The position numbers were made by a program, and so were the translations under genes. From contig CAJTTS010000132.1 in NCBI GenBank assembly GCA_910579155.1, positions 1 through 8,176 of the forward strand: a stretch of DNA of 8,176 bases, read 5' to 3'. Origin of the DNA: an uncultured Oscillospiraceae bacterium (lineage in GTDB: Bacteria; Bacillota_A; Clostridia; Oscillospirales; Oscillospiraceae). Shown here piece by piece: positions 1-7,320 of this stretch; the stretch's first letter is position 1; every line of letters begins with the position of its first letter. A model generated the notes under the pieces. The model worked only from the letters and a program-made list of their open reading frames with translations. It did not search any database and was not told the origin of the DNA.

Positions 1-361
1 GGGCCAGGTGCTGCTCCCCATCGTAGAGCACCACGATCTCATAGCCCATATTCTCCTTGAGGAAGAAAATCTGGGAGGGATAAGTGGCTGGATAGTGGGC
101 CATAGGCTCCACATGGTCGATAAACTGCAGCAGCACCCACACCGACAGGATGATACGCTGCTCCGGTTGGCACATGGGGTCAACACCCAGATAGTAGCCG
201 CCGGAAATGTCATGGAGCATCACTTCCCGCTTGAGGCCGCGGATAATCTTCTCAGCGGTCTGCGGCGGCTTATCCTTCAGCAGTCGGACCACCTGCGTCT
301 TGGTAAGTGCCCCGTACTGGGTCAGCCAGTGGATGATATACTGTTCTTCCTGCAATAGCAT
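1..361 (-). CDS. DUF5697-like winged-helix protein, 3' part cut by window edge
   Basis: This is an open frame on the minus strand from ATG at 361 to the window edge, 120 codons with no stop. It begins MLLQEEQYIIHWLTQYGALT and continues with TKTQVVRLLKDKPPQTAEKIIRGLKRE, then a turn and GGYYLGVDP. The pattern of helix, helix-turn-helix and beta-wing resembles a winged-helix DNA-binding domain. From memory it matches small DUF5697-type proteins found next to conjugation genes in clostridial elements; that assignment is not certain. The start is chosen because GAGGTGA (366-372) lies 4 to 5 bases before it. An in-frame ATG at 379 would add six residues but would place that ribosome binding site inside the coding region. 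It lies 51 bp downstream of the VirB4 stop and is probably in the same operon. The role is unknown; regulation or DNA processing of the element is an inference only. Confidence 0.72.
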   Translation of the reverse strand, partial: MLLQEEQYIIHWLTQYGALTKTQVVRLLKDKPPQTAEKIIRGLKREVMLHDISGGYYLGVDPMCQPEQRIILSVWVLLQFIDHVEPMAHYPATYPSQIFFLKENMGYEIVVLYDGEQHLA

Positions 362-412
362 AGATTCACCTCGTTTCATGCGTATAATTGGGGTAAATAC
401 GTTTTTTGGAGC

Positions 413-2998
413 TTATGCGTTTTCTTCGTCCGCCTCGCCAGCCGGGATGCCGCTCCGTTCTGCCAGGTCCGCGACTGCTTTCATTTCGGTCAGCATGGCT
501 TCCAGTTCGGCCCGGTCGGTGGTGATCATCTGCTGTTCCTCCCTGGATGCCTTGATGATAACCGGTACCTTATTGCTGTTGCTGGAGATCAGCGCCTCGC
601 CGCGCTCGAACTGGGTAATACTGCGGATCTCTGTGCGGGTGAGCTTCAAGACATCCTTAACATACTCGGCCTCGTCTGGTTCCAGGTTGAGGATGATCTT
701 GGTCTTGCTGTTGTTGAGGATGGCCCGTCCATAGCGTCCGTCCTCCAGGCCAAAGAAGTCGGACAGGTCCTGAGTAGCAGCCAGGGCTCCGCCGCCGTAT
801 CCGCGGATGATTTTGAAAATCTCCAGGCAGAACTCAGCCGCCTGCTTGTTGGCAGCGCCGCCGATCAGCTTCCAAATCTCGTCGATGAACACCATCTTCC
901 GCTTGGTACGGTCGGCCTTTACCTGGTCCCAAACATAATCCAGCGCAATCATCATGCCTACCGGGAGCAGCTTGCCCTTCAGTTCTGAGATGTCCAGTAC
1001 GATGTACTTGTTGCTCAGGTCCACGTTGGTCTGCCGGTTGAAACTCTGGGCGCTGCCGGTGACAAACCGGCTGACGATGGTGGCCAGCCGGGTGGTAAGA
1101 GGATTTTCCTTCAAGTTCTCATAGAGGTCGCCCAGGATGGGCATGGGTTTCATCACTGTCCGGCTGGTGTCGGTGTAGAGCGAGGTGTTGTCGTGGGTGA
1201 TGCCAAACTGGGTATAGGTCTTGATCAGCGCCTCGTCCAGCATCTGCTCCTCCTCGTTGTTCATGTCGGGAATCAGCAAAGAGAAGAAAATCATCAGCTG
1301 CTGTACCTTTCTGGCCAGCATGGAGTCGATGTCACTGTAGTCCAGTTCATCAATCAGCTCCATCTCTGGGGTGATGGTGGGGCGGATCTCCATAACATTG
1401 ATACAGGCGGTGGATCCGGGTGCCAGCTTGATGTAGGAACCGCCTGCCTTATGGCAGGCCCGCTTGAACTCGTGCCCCTTCAAAGGCGCCAGGATAAAGC
1501 ATTGGATGCCCCGCATCCTCATACGAAGCGCCATAACCTGCATGGTATAGGTTTTGCCTGCTCCTGACGTTCCGCAGATGGTGAAGTTGGCGTTCTTGTT
1601 GACCTTTGTATTAAACGGGTCAACAATGCACAGAGAGTTGTTGTGCCGGTTGAGGCCCAGCAGGATGCCGTTGTCGTCGGACAGCTCGAAGCTGGTAAAC
1701 ATATAGGTGGACGCCGCTCCGCTGGTGAGTACATTGCGCTTGGATTTCCGCTCCAGGCTGGAATCTATATAGAGAAACGGCATCGTAGAGCGCAGAGCAG
1801 CTTCCTGCTGGAACATACAGTCCGATACTTGGATGTCCATGGACTTCATCAGGTCGGTCATCTGCTGCTTTCGCCATAGAAGCTCCTCATAACCGGCGGC
1901 GGAGAGCGTAATGAACACCGACATATAGAACAGGTCCTCGTTCCGGCTGGAGAGACCTTGCTTGATATAATAGCCAGCCTGGATAGAACCAGCCAGCTCC
2001 TCATAGTCGGTAGAGGTATCCTGAAGTTCCCGCAGTTTGGTGCGGTTAAGCCGAATGCGCTGGGCGACCCGGTCAATCGTCTTGCCCCGGATTTCCCGGC
2101 GCAGGTGCAGATCCACATCCACCCCCTCGCCGGCGTTGATTAACGCCGACATCCAGCCGCCCCGGACCATCTGAGGGAACCCATTCTTACGGACATACAG
2201 GTAGGTGTAGTAAATGCCATCCATGATAAGGTAGCCGGGATGGGTCAGGTCAAGGCCCCTTGGGGCGATGAAGTTGGAGGCCTGGATATGGGGTACTGGA
2301 TCAATCCCCACCACCCGCTTCCTGGCGGCCATGGCATCCACCACTACCCGGTTGAGCCGGTTTTGAAAGGGGTCGTCCACGCAGGAGCGGCGGTTAAAGT
2401 ACATATACAGCACCTCCGCTGCAAATGCGTCCTCGTCCTTGGGCTGTACGATGCTGTTGCCGCATTGAGCGAAATAGGTGCGGGCGTTCTGAGTCACCAC
2501 TTGAAGTGCGGAATATATCTCGCCATAGTCCGGGTCCATCTGCCGCCGTCCGTTGGGGGCCTCATACTGAAAAATCAGGAAGAACCGGCGGGACAGCGCT
2601 TCCCGGCTGCCTTCCTCCCGGATAAACCGGATCGTTCCCTCCCCCAGCTGGCGACAGGCTTCCACTGTCTCCTGCTCCAAGTCCGTCTGAAGACCGGCCA
2701 CATACTGATCGGAATCCGCTTTGCGAGTCACAGATTTGAATTGCAGCCGCATAGGGGATATTTTCAGCCAACTGGCGAAGGTGGAGATGATGCCCCACTG
2801 TTCCTCGTCAGAACGGAGAAGGAAATTGATCGGTTCAATCTCCAGAATCTTGAGGAACCGGCCGTCAGTGGTTTCGACGATTCCGTTTTTGAGTTCTTTG
2901 AGTGGGATGAAGTCTTGGACGAACTCCAGCTTTTCCTTTGGCATGGGACCTGCCCGCCTGTTTTTTCCTGGAGCGGCCCTTGTTCGTGTTTGTGCCAT
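413..2998 (-). CDS. virB4: VirB4-family conjugative transfer ATPase
   Basis: This 861-residue protein is the cytoplasmic motor of the conjugative type IV secretion channel. VirB4 proteins hydrolyse ATP to assemble the channel and energise transfer at the inner face of the membrane. The N-terminal 400 residues or so fit the VirB4 N-terminal (CagE/TrbE-type) region. The C-terminal half is a RecA-like HerA/FtsK-type ATPase domain. Walker A is GTSGAGKT at residues 476-483. Walker B is MVFIDE at 702-707, with Asp706 and Glu707. A following ATQD at 741-744 is the expected glutamine-containing motif. Length is normal for the family. The start at 2998 is supported by AGGAGG at 3012-3017, but the 13-base spacer is long; Met19 at 2944 is an alternative start. 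The first 134 bp overlap the end of the PrgI-like gene in another frame, which suggests translational coupling. The protein would work with the PrgI-like and VirB6-like products encoded just upstream. Confidence 0.96.
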   Translation of the reverse strand: MAQTRTRAAPGKNRRAGPMPKEKLEFVQDFIPLKELKNGIVETTDGRFLKILEIEPINFLLRSDEEQWGIISTFASWLKISPMRLQFKSVTRKADSDQYVAGLQTDLEQETVEACRQLGEGTIRFIREEGSREALSRRFFLIFQYEAPNGRRQMDPDYGEIYSALQVVTQNARTYFAQCGNSIVQPKDEDAFAAEVLYMYFNRRSCVDDPFQNRLNRVVVDAMAARKRVVGIDPVPHIQASNFIAPRGLDLTHPGYLIMDGIYYTYLYVRKNGFPQMVRGGWMSALINAGEGVDVDLHLRREIRGKTIDRVAQRIRLNRTKLRELQDTSTDYEELAGSIQAGYYIKQGLSSRNEDLFYMSVFITLSAAGYEELLWRKQQMTDLMKSMDIQVSDCMFQQEAALRSTMPFLYIDSSLERKSKRNVLTSGAASTYMFTSFELSDDNGILLGLNRHNNSLCIVDPFNTKVNKNANFTICGTSGAGKTYTMQVMALRMRMRGIQCFILAPLKGHEFKRACHKAGGSYIKLAPGSTACINVMEIRPTITPEMELIDELDYSDIDSMLARKVQQLMIFFSLLIPDMNNEEEQMLDEALIKTYTQFGITHDNTSLYTDTSRTVMKPMPILGDLYENLKENPLTTRLATIVSRFVTGSAQSFNRQTNVDLSNKYIVLDISELKGKLLPVGMMIALDYVWDQVKADRTKRKMVFIDEIWKLIGGAANKQAAEFCLEIFKIIRGYGGGALAATQDLSDFFGLEDGRYGRAILNNSKTKIILNLEPDEAEYVKDVLKLTRTEIRSITQFERGEALISSNSNKVPVIIKASREEQQMITTDRAELEAMLTEMKAVADLAERSGIPAGEADEENA

Positions 2999-3320
2999 AA
3001 TGGTATCCGATCCTCCTATAATGAAGCTGCCGCCGCCGTACCAGAAACATGACCATGTGGGAGATGTACTGGAGCAGCGAGTCGCCGCCCAGTCCCATCA
3101 GGGCAAAAACACCCAGCGGCAGCAGGGTTATGGTCATAACCACCACTTTGACCGTAACTGACAGGTGGAGCCACATCAGTTCTGGGTAGCCTGCTAAAAC
3201 AAGCAGGATGCCGGCTTCTACTGTATTGCGGGTCTCCAGCATCCCGCCCAGCAGCTTACCAGAATCCGTGTAGTTGGGCGGTATCGTGTAGATATTGCTA
3301 TATTCTTTGTCCTCAGCCAT
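2865..3320 (-). CDS. PrgI/VirB3-like conjugal transfer membrane protein
   Basis: This is a small membrane protein of 151 residues. A soluble N-terminus (MAEDKEYSNIYTIPPNY) is followed by two hydrophobic segments at about residues 34-51 and 53-77. Next comes an amphipathic stretch ending in the basic motif FLVRRRQLHYRR, typical of how PrgI-family proteins end their membrane region. PrgI proteins play the VirB3 role: they sit in the membrane beside VirB4 and are almost always encoded directly before it, as here. The ATG at 3320 is preferred because AAGGAG (3327-3332) is 6 bases away; the adjacent ATG at 3323 is only 3 bases away. The start overlaps the end of the NlpC/P60 gene by 8 bp, a typical sign of translational coupling. 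The last 45 residues or so are strongly basic and are read from DNA that also encodes the VirB4 N-terminus. The family call rests on topology and position rather than a strong motif. Confidence 0.78.
   Translation of the reverse strand: MAEDKEYSNIYTIPPNYTDSGKLLGGMLETRNTVEAGILLVLAGYPELMWLHLSVTVKVVVMTITLLPLGVFALMGLGGDSLLQYISHMVMFLVRRRQLHYRRIGYHYGTNTNKGRSRKKQAGRSHAKGKAGVRPRLHPTQRTQKRNRRNH
3012..3017 (-). promoter_or_regulatory. Ribosome binding site of virB4, unusually long spacer
   Basis: AGGAGG on the minus strand is a perfect Shine-Dalgarno sequence. It lies 13 bases before the ATG at 2998, longer than the usual 5 to 9. It is inside the coding frame of the PrgI-like gene, as expected for coupled translation. 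No start codon sits at a better distance in the VirB4 frame. Confidence 0.6.
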
Positions 3321-4821
3321 CATTGACTCCTTGTTCTATTGGCATAGGTGTAAAATCTGCCTCCAGGTCGATATCTTTCCTGCGGCGGAATTGGGTCACA
3401 TAGGTCGGCGAATTGAGTGCCACTCCTCCTGCACCACTGGAGCAATGGACCCACATTTGCTTGCCATCGGCGCCCCGGCCAGCGTAGAGCAGTACATGGT
3501 TGACAGGCACTGTTCCAGGTGCTGCCATAAAGCCAATATCGCCAGGCAGCAGTTCCGCTTCCGTAATTGCATATGTGGTATCCCATTGACTCCAGGAACC
3601 GTCCAGCAGACTGACACCCAAAGCCGTCTTGTAAACCCAATCTGTGAATCCGGAGCAGTCAAGCCCGTAGGGACGGATGGTACCGGTACTGCTGGAACCA
3701 GCCGAGGTCACCAGTCTGGGCGTGTTCCACGCCTCGTTCCAGCCTGGAGCGCTTTTGCCGCCCCAGAAGTAAGGCACCCTTCCCACCAAAGACAGGGCCG
3801 CCCGCATCAGTTCCTTCCGAGTACCGCTGCAGGTGAGGCTGTTCAGGTAGGCGTTCAGCTCAGCATCCGTGATTGGCGGCACTGTGCCGCTGGTCAGGGA
3901 CCCGTACATGGTCATTTTCAAGGCGTTGGACATATTGGTGATGGCCTCTCCATATGTCAGATTGAACTGGTCATATTTCGCGGAGGCGTCTATGCCAAAT
4001 GCGCTCAGAATCACCGACTGGTCAAAGGGGTGGATGGTACAGACCACATACTGTACTGTAACAATCTCCGGCTCTCCCGGTTCTTCGCCTTCTTCCGCTT
4101 CGGGCACCACCGTTTTTGTGGTTTCTTTCACCTCATAAGTGACCGCAAACATTTGTCCGGCAACGGCATCCAGCTTAGCCTTCATATCCGCCTTGCTGGT
4201 CCCGCGCTGCTGCATGGAGGCTGAGTAAGCCGCCAGGGTGTAACAGGTATCATAGCCGGCGGAGATCAGCCCGTTGTTGATCAGCGCCTCCATGGACAGC
4301 TCACGGTCGTACCCACCCTGGGCGATGATCTGTTCCACTTGTGCCAGAGCCATATCATAGCCGTTTTGAATGCAGTCGGACACTACGCCGGATACATCAT
4401 CAAAGCTGGCTGTAATGCTTGTGGGAGCGTTGATGTCAAGGGTAGACGGGTCTGTGTGAAAGAGGTTGTTGACAACTATAGAGGGCAGCGATACAATCCC
4501 CACAATGATAAAAAGCAGGAACAGGCAAATGGAAACCAGCACCTTAAACAAGGTGTGCCTCAGGGACCAGGCCGCCGACAGAACCGCACCCCATGGGCCG
4601 CCTGCAGCTGTGCCCGCCGCGATTTCGGCGGCAGCTTTCCCGCCTGTGACACCAGCCTTGGTCACCGCAGCAGCGGCATTGGCAGTCGCCTCCCCAGCGG
4701 CAGCGGAGCCTGCGGATTTTGCCGAAGCTGCGCCAGCTTTTTTGGCGGCTTCCGCCGCCTTCTGTGCGCCTTTCAGATAATCGTCCTGACCATCGCCAAA
4801 GCGCTGCTGTTCGTCAGACAT
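3313..4821 (-). CDS. Membrane-anchored NlpC/P60 (C40) cell-wall hydrolase of the conjugation system
   Basis: This 502-residue protein probably cleaves peptide stems of peptidoglycan so that the conjugation channel can cross the wall. It is the counterpart of Orf14 in Tn916-type elements. The N-terminus is rich in Ala, Lys and Gly (residues 15-85). It is followed by one transmembrane segment at about 92-112 and an extracellular region of unassigned fold. The NlpC/P60 domain spans about 335-480. The catalytic residues are visible: Cys389 in GLDCSGF, His442 in VNHVLLY and a third polar residue, His459, in WVHCSS. No clear lysozyme-like domain was seen, unlike bifunctional CwlT/Orf14 proteins. 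The start at 4821 (MSDEQQRF) is chosen because GGAGG at 4829-4833 lies 7 bases before it; an upstream ATG at 4857 has no such site and sits inside a hairpin. It is encoded between the VirB6-like and PrgI-like genes. Confidence 0.93.
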   Translation of the reverse strand: MSDEQQRFGDGQDDYLKGAQKAAEAAKKAGAASAKSAGSAAAGEATANAAAAVTKAGVTGGKAAAEIAAGTAAGGPWGAVLSAAWSLRHTLFKVLVSICLFLLFIIVGIVSLPSIVVNNLFHTDPSTLDINAPTSITASFDDVSGVVSDCIQNGYDMALAQVEQIIAQGGYDRELSMEALINNGLISAGYDTCYTLAAYSASMQQRGTSKADMKAKLDAVAGQMFAVTYEVKETTKTVVPEAEEGEEPGEPEIVTVQYVVCTIHPFDQSVILSAFGIDASAKYDQFNLTYGEAITNMSNALKMTMYGSLTSGTVPPITDAELNAYLNSLTCSGTRKELMRAALSLVGRVPYFWGGKSAPGWNEAWNTPRLVTSAGSSSTGTIRPYGLDCSGFTDWVYKTALGVSLLDGSWSQWDTTYAITEAELLPGDIGFMAAPGTVPVNHVLLYAGRGADGKQMWVHCSSGAGGVALNSPTYVTQFRRRKDIDLEADFTPMPIEQGVNDG

Positions 4822-4828
4822 GGAACCA

Positions 4829-4833
4829 CCTCC
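4829..4833 (-). promoter_or_regulatory. Ribosome binding site that fixes the start of the NlpC/P60 gene
   Basis: GGAGG on the minus strand lies 7 bases before the ATG at 4821. This favours that start over the upstream in-frame ATG at 4857, which would put this site inside the coding region. Confidence 0.8.
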
Positions 4834-4845
4834 TATGGAATATGG

Positions 4846-4881
4846 GATGGCCCGCACACCAGTCAGGCTGCGCGGGCCATC
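4846..4881. promoter_or_regulatory. Intergenic hairpin between VirB6-like and NlpC/P60 genes
   Basis: GATGGCCCGC (4846-4855) is perfectly complementary to GCGGGCCATC (4872-4881), with a 16-base loop. The hairpin starts 2 bases after the VirB6-like stop codon and ends 12 bases before the GGAGG of the next gene. No T tract follows on either strand, so it is not a standard intrinsic terminator. It may stabilise or process the mRNA or tune translation of the hydrolase gene; that is inference. Confidence 0.6.
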
Positions 4882-4883
4882 GG

Positions 4884-7250
4884 TCAGGTTTTGCGTTTTG
4901 GCAGCTTATGGTCGTTGACCGGCCGCCGCTTGGGAGTAGGTGCGAACTGTGTGGGTGTGGAGGCATAGCGGACGGACTCCACATTGACAGTCCGCAGGAT
5001 GTCACCGTCATAGACAGGCTTGCCGTCCTGATAAACGGGTTTGCGCTCCACGGAGGCAACGCCGGGAATCGCATACCACTGGCCGCCGCCGCTATCCTCA
5101 TAGACATGGTAGTCGCCCCGGGGCGGCTGATATCTGGTTCGGTCGTAGAAGGCCGTTCCGGAACCGTCCGCATGACGGACTTCCAGCACACCGTCAGAGG
5201 CTCGGGAACTATCCACGGTGGTAACTTCCTGCGTAAAGCCGGGCATAAACTGTCCAAAGAGCGCCTGGTTATAGGCAGCAGCACTGCCAGGACCAGCTGG
5301 AGGTGCTGCGGACGCCCCGGGGATTCCAGCGCCAAACGGAGTGTGCCCAAGTGTATCAGTCCCGCCGCCAGCTTCAGGCTGCGGCGAAGGGCCTGCCCCA
5401 ACGCCAGGCGGGGGCGAAACACCGTTCCCAGCGCCAAGCGGGGACGAACTGTCTGTCCCAGTACCAGGCTGCGGCGGAATGCCCGTTCCATCATCCACTT
5501 GCGGGACAGAACCTATCCCAGATTCAAACTTCGGCGGTGCGGCATGGGGCGTCATCGCGTACCAGCTCAGACCATCGGAACCCTGGATCGTCTCATGCGG
5601 CGCGTCCGGCTCCTGATAGAAGGCACTGCTGTACCATAGGGCGTTGCTGCCGTCTGGGTAGCTGGCCTCTATGGTACCCTCGTCTACGGTGCGCAGCACC
5701 GTGTCTTGCGGGGCGCTGGGGAACGCTTCAGATACCTGACCTGTTTCAGATGAATCACCAGTAAAGTTAGGAGCAGCATAAAATGCGTCTCTCCCCTCGC
5801 CGGAGGCCACCTGATACCACTGGCTTCCATCTGCGGCCTGAACCTGCTTATGCGGGCTGTCCGGTCTCTCGTACTGAGCGGCACTGAACAGTTCAACATT
5901 GGCCTGTTTTCCATTTGGACCCACAGCCTTGGTGCTGATATGTCCGCCGGTGATCTGGGTATCACAATACTTCATACCGCCTGCTGCGCCTTTGGACATC
6001 TGCGGCATATAGTTGGGCAGGCTGCGGTCTGCGATATCTCCGGCGATGGTGCCAGAGACCTTGGGCGGACGGCTGGCCACTGAGGATACAGACTCCGCCG
6101 TAAGGGTCGCGCCATTGCGTGCAGCCATACCGCCAAAGGTACGGCCTACAAAGCCAACACTGCCGCCTGCACCCATACGGGAGCCGCCATCTACCACTGC
6201 GTCCCGGACAAAGCTGTTGGGCTTATACCGGCTGGCAAAGCCAGAGAATATACCGCCTGCTGCACCACCCGCCGCTGTGCTGGCAGCGTTGCCTGCAGCA
6301 GCGCCCGCTTTTCCTGCTCCGCCGAACATAGACGCTGCACTCCCGCCGCCTTTGGAAAAGCCAGTAAGTACCCGGGCCGCCATCATCATCTCTATACCCA
6401 TGCTGCTGCCGGTTTGCGCGACGGAGAGGCCAAGAGCGGCCAGATAGCTGTCACATTTTTGAGCGATTTTCAACAGTGCCAGCGCACAGAACAGCCACAG
6501 AAAGATACTGCCCTGCCCCGTAGTCAAGGCGCCGCCATTGGCGATGAACTGCCCTACCGAGGAATCAAAAGCCCGCAGGAACCAGACGTTAAGGACCAGC
6601 AGCAATAACTGGGAGCCTACCATCCGGCACCAGGACTGAAAAACGCGGGATGTCGCCTTGGATGCGCCCATGGCATAAGCCAGCGGTGAGGTATAGCAGA
6701 GGACGCCCACCAGCACATACCGCTCCACCGTCTCCAAAAAGAGCTTGAAGTAGTTCCAGGCCAGAGCGATCATTAAGATAATCAGCAGGATCAGGCCCAC
6801 GACAGTAGCAACGGATACGATAGTTGTCAGCCCGTTGCTCAGAACCTGCTGGATACCAGCGAACGTAAAGTTGCTTGGTGTCATAGATGTGTCCATCAGG
6901 GCAGTGTAGGGTGCGCGGGCAATATTCAGCAGCAGGCTGAAAATGGGTTTCGCATAGGTGATCAGGACGGCGAAGATCCCGCCCCGCGCCAGCAGATGCA
7001 GTGGATTCTCCGCCTCGGTGAGCGGTCCGCCAAAAGCCCGGAAAAGCTGCCACACCACAACCAGGAACAGCAGTGCCCAGGCCATGTACTGAACCACTGT
7101 GTAGGCACTGACAGCAAAGGGGAAGTACTCCTCCATGGCCGTCATGTCCGTACCCAACGCCTCCAGGAACAGGCCGGAGATGGCATCCATGATTTGGGTC
7201 ATAACGCTTGCCACCCAATTTGCCGCGCCTTCAAAAATCCAATCTAACAT
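4884..7250 (-). CDS. TrbL/VirB6-like polytopic membrane protein with long repeat-bearing C-terminal tail
   Basis: This 788-residue protein is likely the inner-membrane channel component of the conjugation apparatus (VirB6/TrbL role). About six hydrophobic segments lie in the first 290 residues, at roughly 50-70, 89-111, 141-164, 178-195, 211-226 and 248-262. A Gly/Ala-rich stretch (300-340) leads into a large hydrophilic tail. The tail holds three copies of a module of about 55 residues (near 429-482, 515-567 and 674-729), each ending in an aromatic motif such as GSQWYQV, GLSWYAM or GGQWYAI. A Pro/Gly tract made of 10-residue repeats lies between the second and third copies. The C-terminus is basic (KRRPVNDHKLPKRKT). 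The start at 7250 follows GAGGTGA (7257-7263) at good spacing. The family call rests on topology and operon position; the tail is longer than in the classical VirB6 of Agrobacterium. The location of the tail (cytoplasm or outside) is not known. Confidence 0.87.
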   Translation of the reverse strand: MLDWIFEGAANWVASVMTQIMDAISGLFLEALGTDMTAMEEYFPFAVSAYTVVQYMAWALLFLVVVWQLFRAFGGPLTEAENPLHLLARGGIFAVLITYAKPIFSLLLNIARAPYTALMDTSMTPSNFTFAGIQQVLSNGLTTIVSVATVVGLILLIILMIALAWNYFKLFLETVERYVLVGVLCYTSPLAYAMGASKATSRVFQSWCRMVGSQLLLLVLNVWFLRAFDSSVGQFIANGGALTTGQGSIFLWLFCALALLKIAQKCDSYLAALGLSVAQTGSSMGIEMMMAARVLTGFSKGGGSAASMFGGAGKAGAAAGNAASTAAGGAAGGIFSGFASRYKPNSFVRDAVVDGGSRMGAGGSVGFVGRTFGGMAARNGATLTAESVSSVASRPPKVSGTIAGDIADRSLPNYMPQMSKGAAGGMKYCDTQITGGHISTKAVGPNGKQANVELFSAAQYERPDSPHKQVQAADGSQWYQVASGEGRDAFYAAPNFTGDSSETGQVSEAFPSAPQDTVLRTVDEGTIEASYPDGSNALWYSSAFYQEPDAPHETIQGSDGLSWYAMTPHAAPPKFESGIGSVPQVDDGTGIPPQPGTGTDSSSPLGAGNGVSPPPGVGAGPSPQPEAGGGTDTLGHTPFGAGIPGASAAPPAGPGSAAAYNQALFGQFMPGFTQEVTTVDSSRASDGVLEVRHADGSGTAFYDRTRYQPPRGDYHVYEDSGGGQWYAIPGVASVERKPVYQDGKPVYDGDILRTVNVESVRYASTPTQFAPTPKRRPVNDHKLPKRKT
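5371..5520 (-). repeat. 30-bp tandem repeat, five imperfect units, inside the VirB6-like gene
   Basis: Five head-to-tail 30-bp units begin at 5371, 5401, 5431, 5461 and 5491. On the plus strand each has the pattern 'xxxxcaggc(t/g)gcggcgaa...cca', and a decayed sixth unit follows at 5521. On the coding strand they give a 10-residue repeat of roughly GxGxSPxPGx, for example GNGVSPPPGV and GTGIPPQPGT, at about residues 577-627. This is a flexible Pro/Gly linker. Such tracts can change copy number by slippage, here without breaking the frame. Confidence 0.85.
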
Positions 7251-7270
7251 AGAACATCACCTCATAGTTT

Positions 7271-7300
7271 GGAGGAGGCGGCTATAAAGCCGCCCCCTCC
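7271..7300. promoter_or_regulatory. Intergenic hairpin upstream of the VirB6-like gene
   Basis: GGAGG, one unpaired base, then GGCGGCT (7271-7283) pair with AGCCGCC, one unpaired base, then CCTCC (7288-7300) around an ATAA loop. This gives 12 pairs and one mismatch. It fills most of the 70-bp gap between the truncated surface protein gene and the VirB6-like gene, 7 bases before the GAGGTGA ribosome binding site. There is no T tract on either strand, so full termination is unlikely. Attenuation, RNA processing or mRNA stabilisation is possible. Confidence 0.6.
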
Positions 7301-7320
7301 AGGCGTGCGTATACGGAAAA

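Noticed and set aside
8..358. 116-codon plus-strand open frame
   Set aside because: It lies wholly opposite the winged-helix gene, which has a ribosome binding site and sensible protein sequence; the plus-strand product has low-complexity His/Leu-rich sequence.
381..412. AT-rich stretch before the winged-helix gene as a promoter
   Set aside because: TTTACC and TTATAC are only a few bases apart, not 16 to 18, so no sigma-A promoter can be supported.
2240..3052. 270-codon plus-strand open frame opposite virB4
   Set aside because: It is antisense to the conserved VirB4 N-terminal half, with no recognisable domain and no good ribosome binding site. High GC content makes such shadows common.
3295..4224. 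309-codon plus-strand open frame opposite the NlpC/P60 gene
   Set aside because: The other strand carries the NlpC/P60 catalytic motifs in order; this frame has no domain and random-looking composition.
5341..5616. Pro/Gly-rich plus-strand open frame resembling a repeat protein
   Set aside because: It is the antisense reading of the 30-bp tandem repeat; the minus-strand frame belongs to a long intact gene.
4719..5639. 306-codon plus-strand open frame
   Set aside because: It spans two minus-strand genes and their gap, is Arg-rich and without domains, and is a shadow of the repeat tail.
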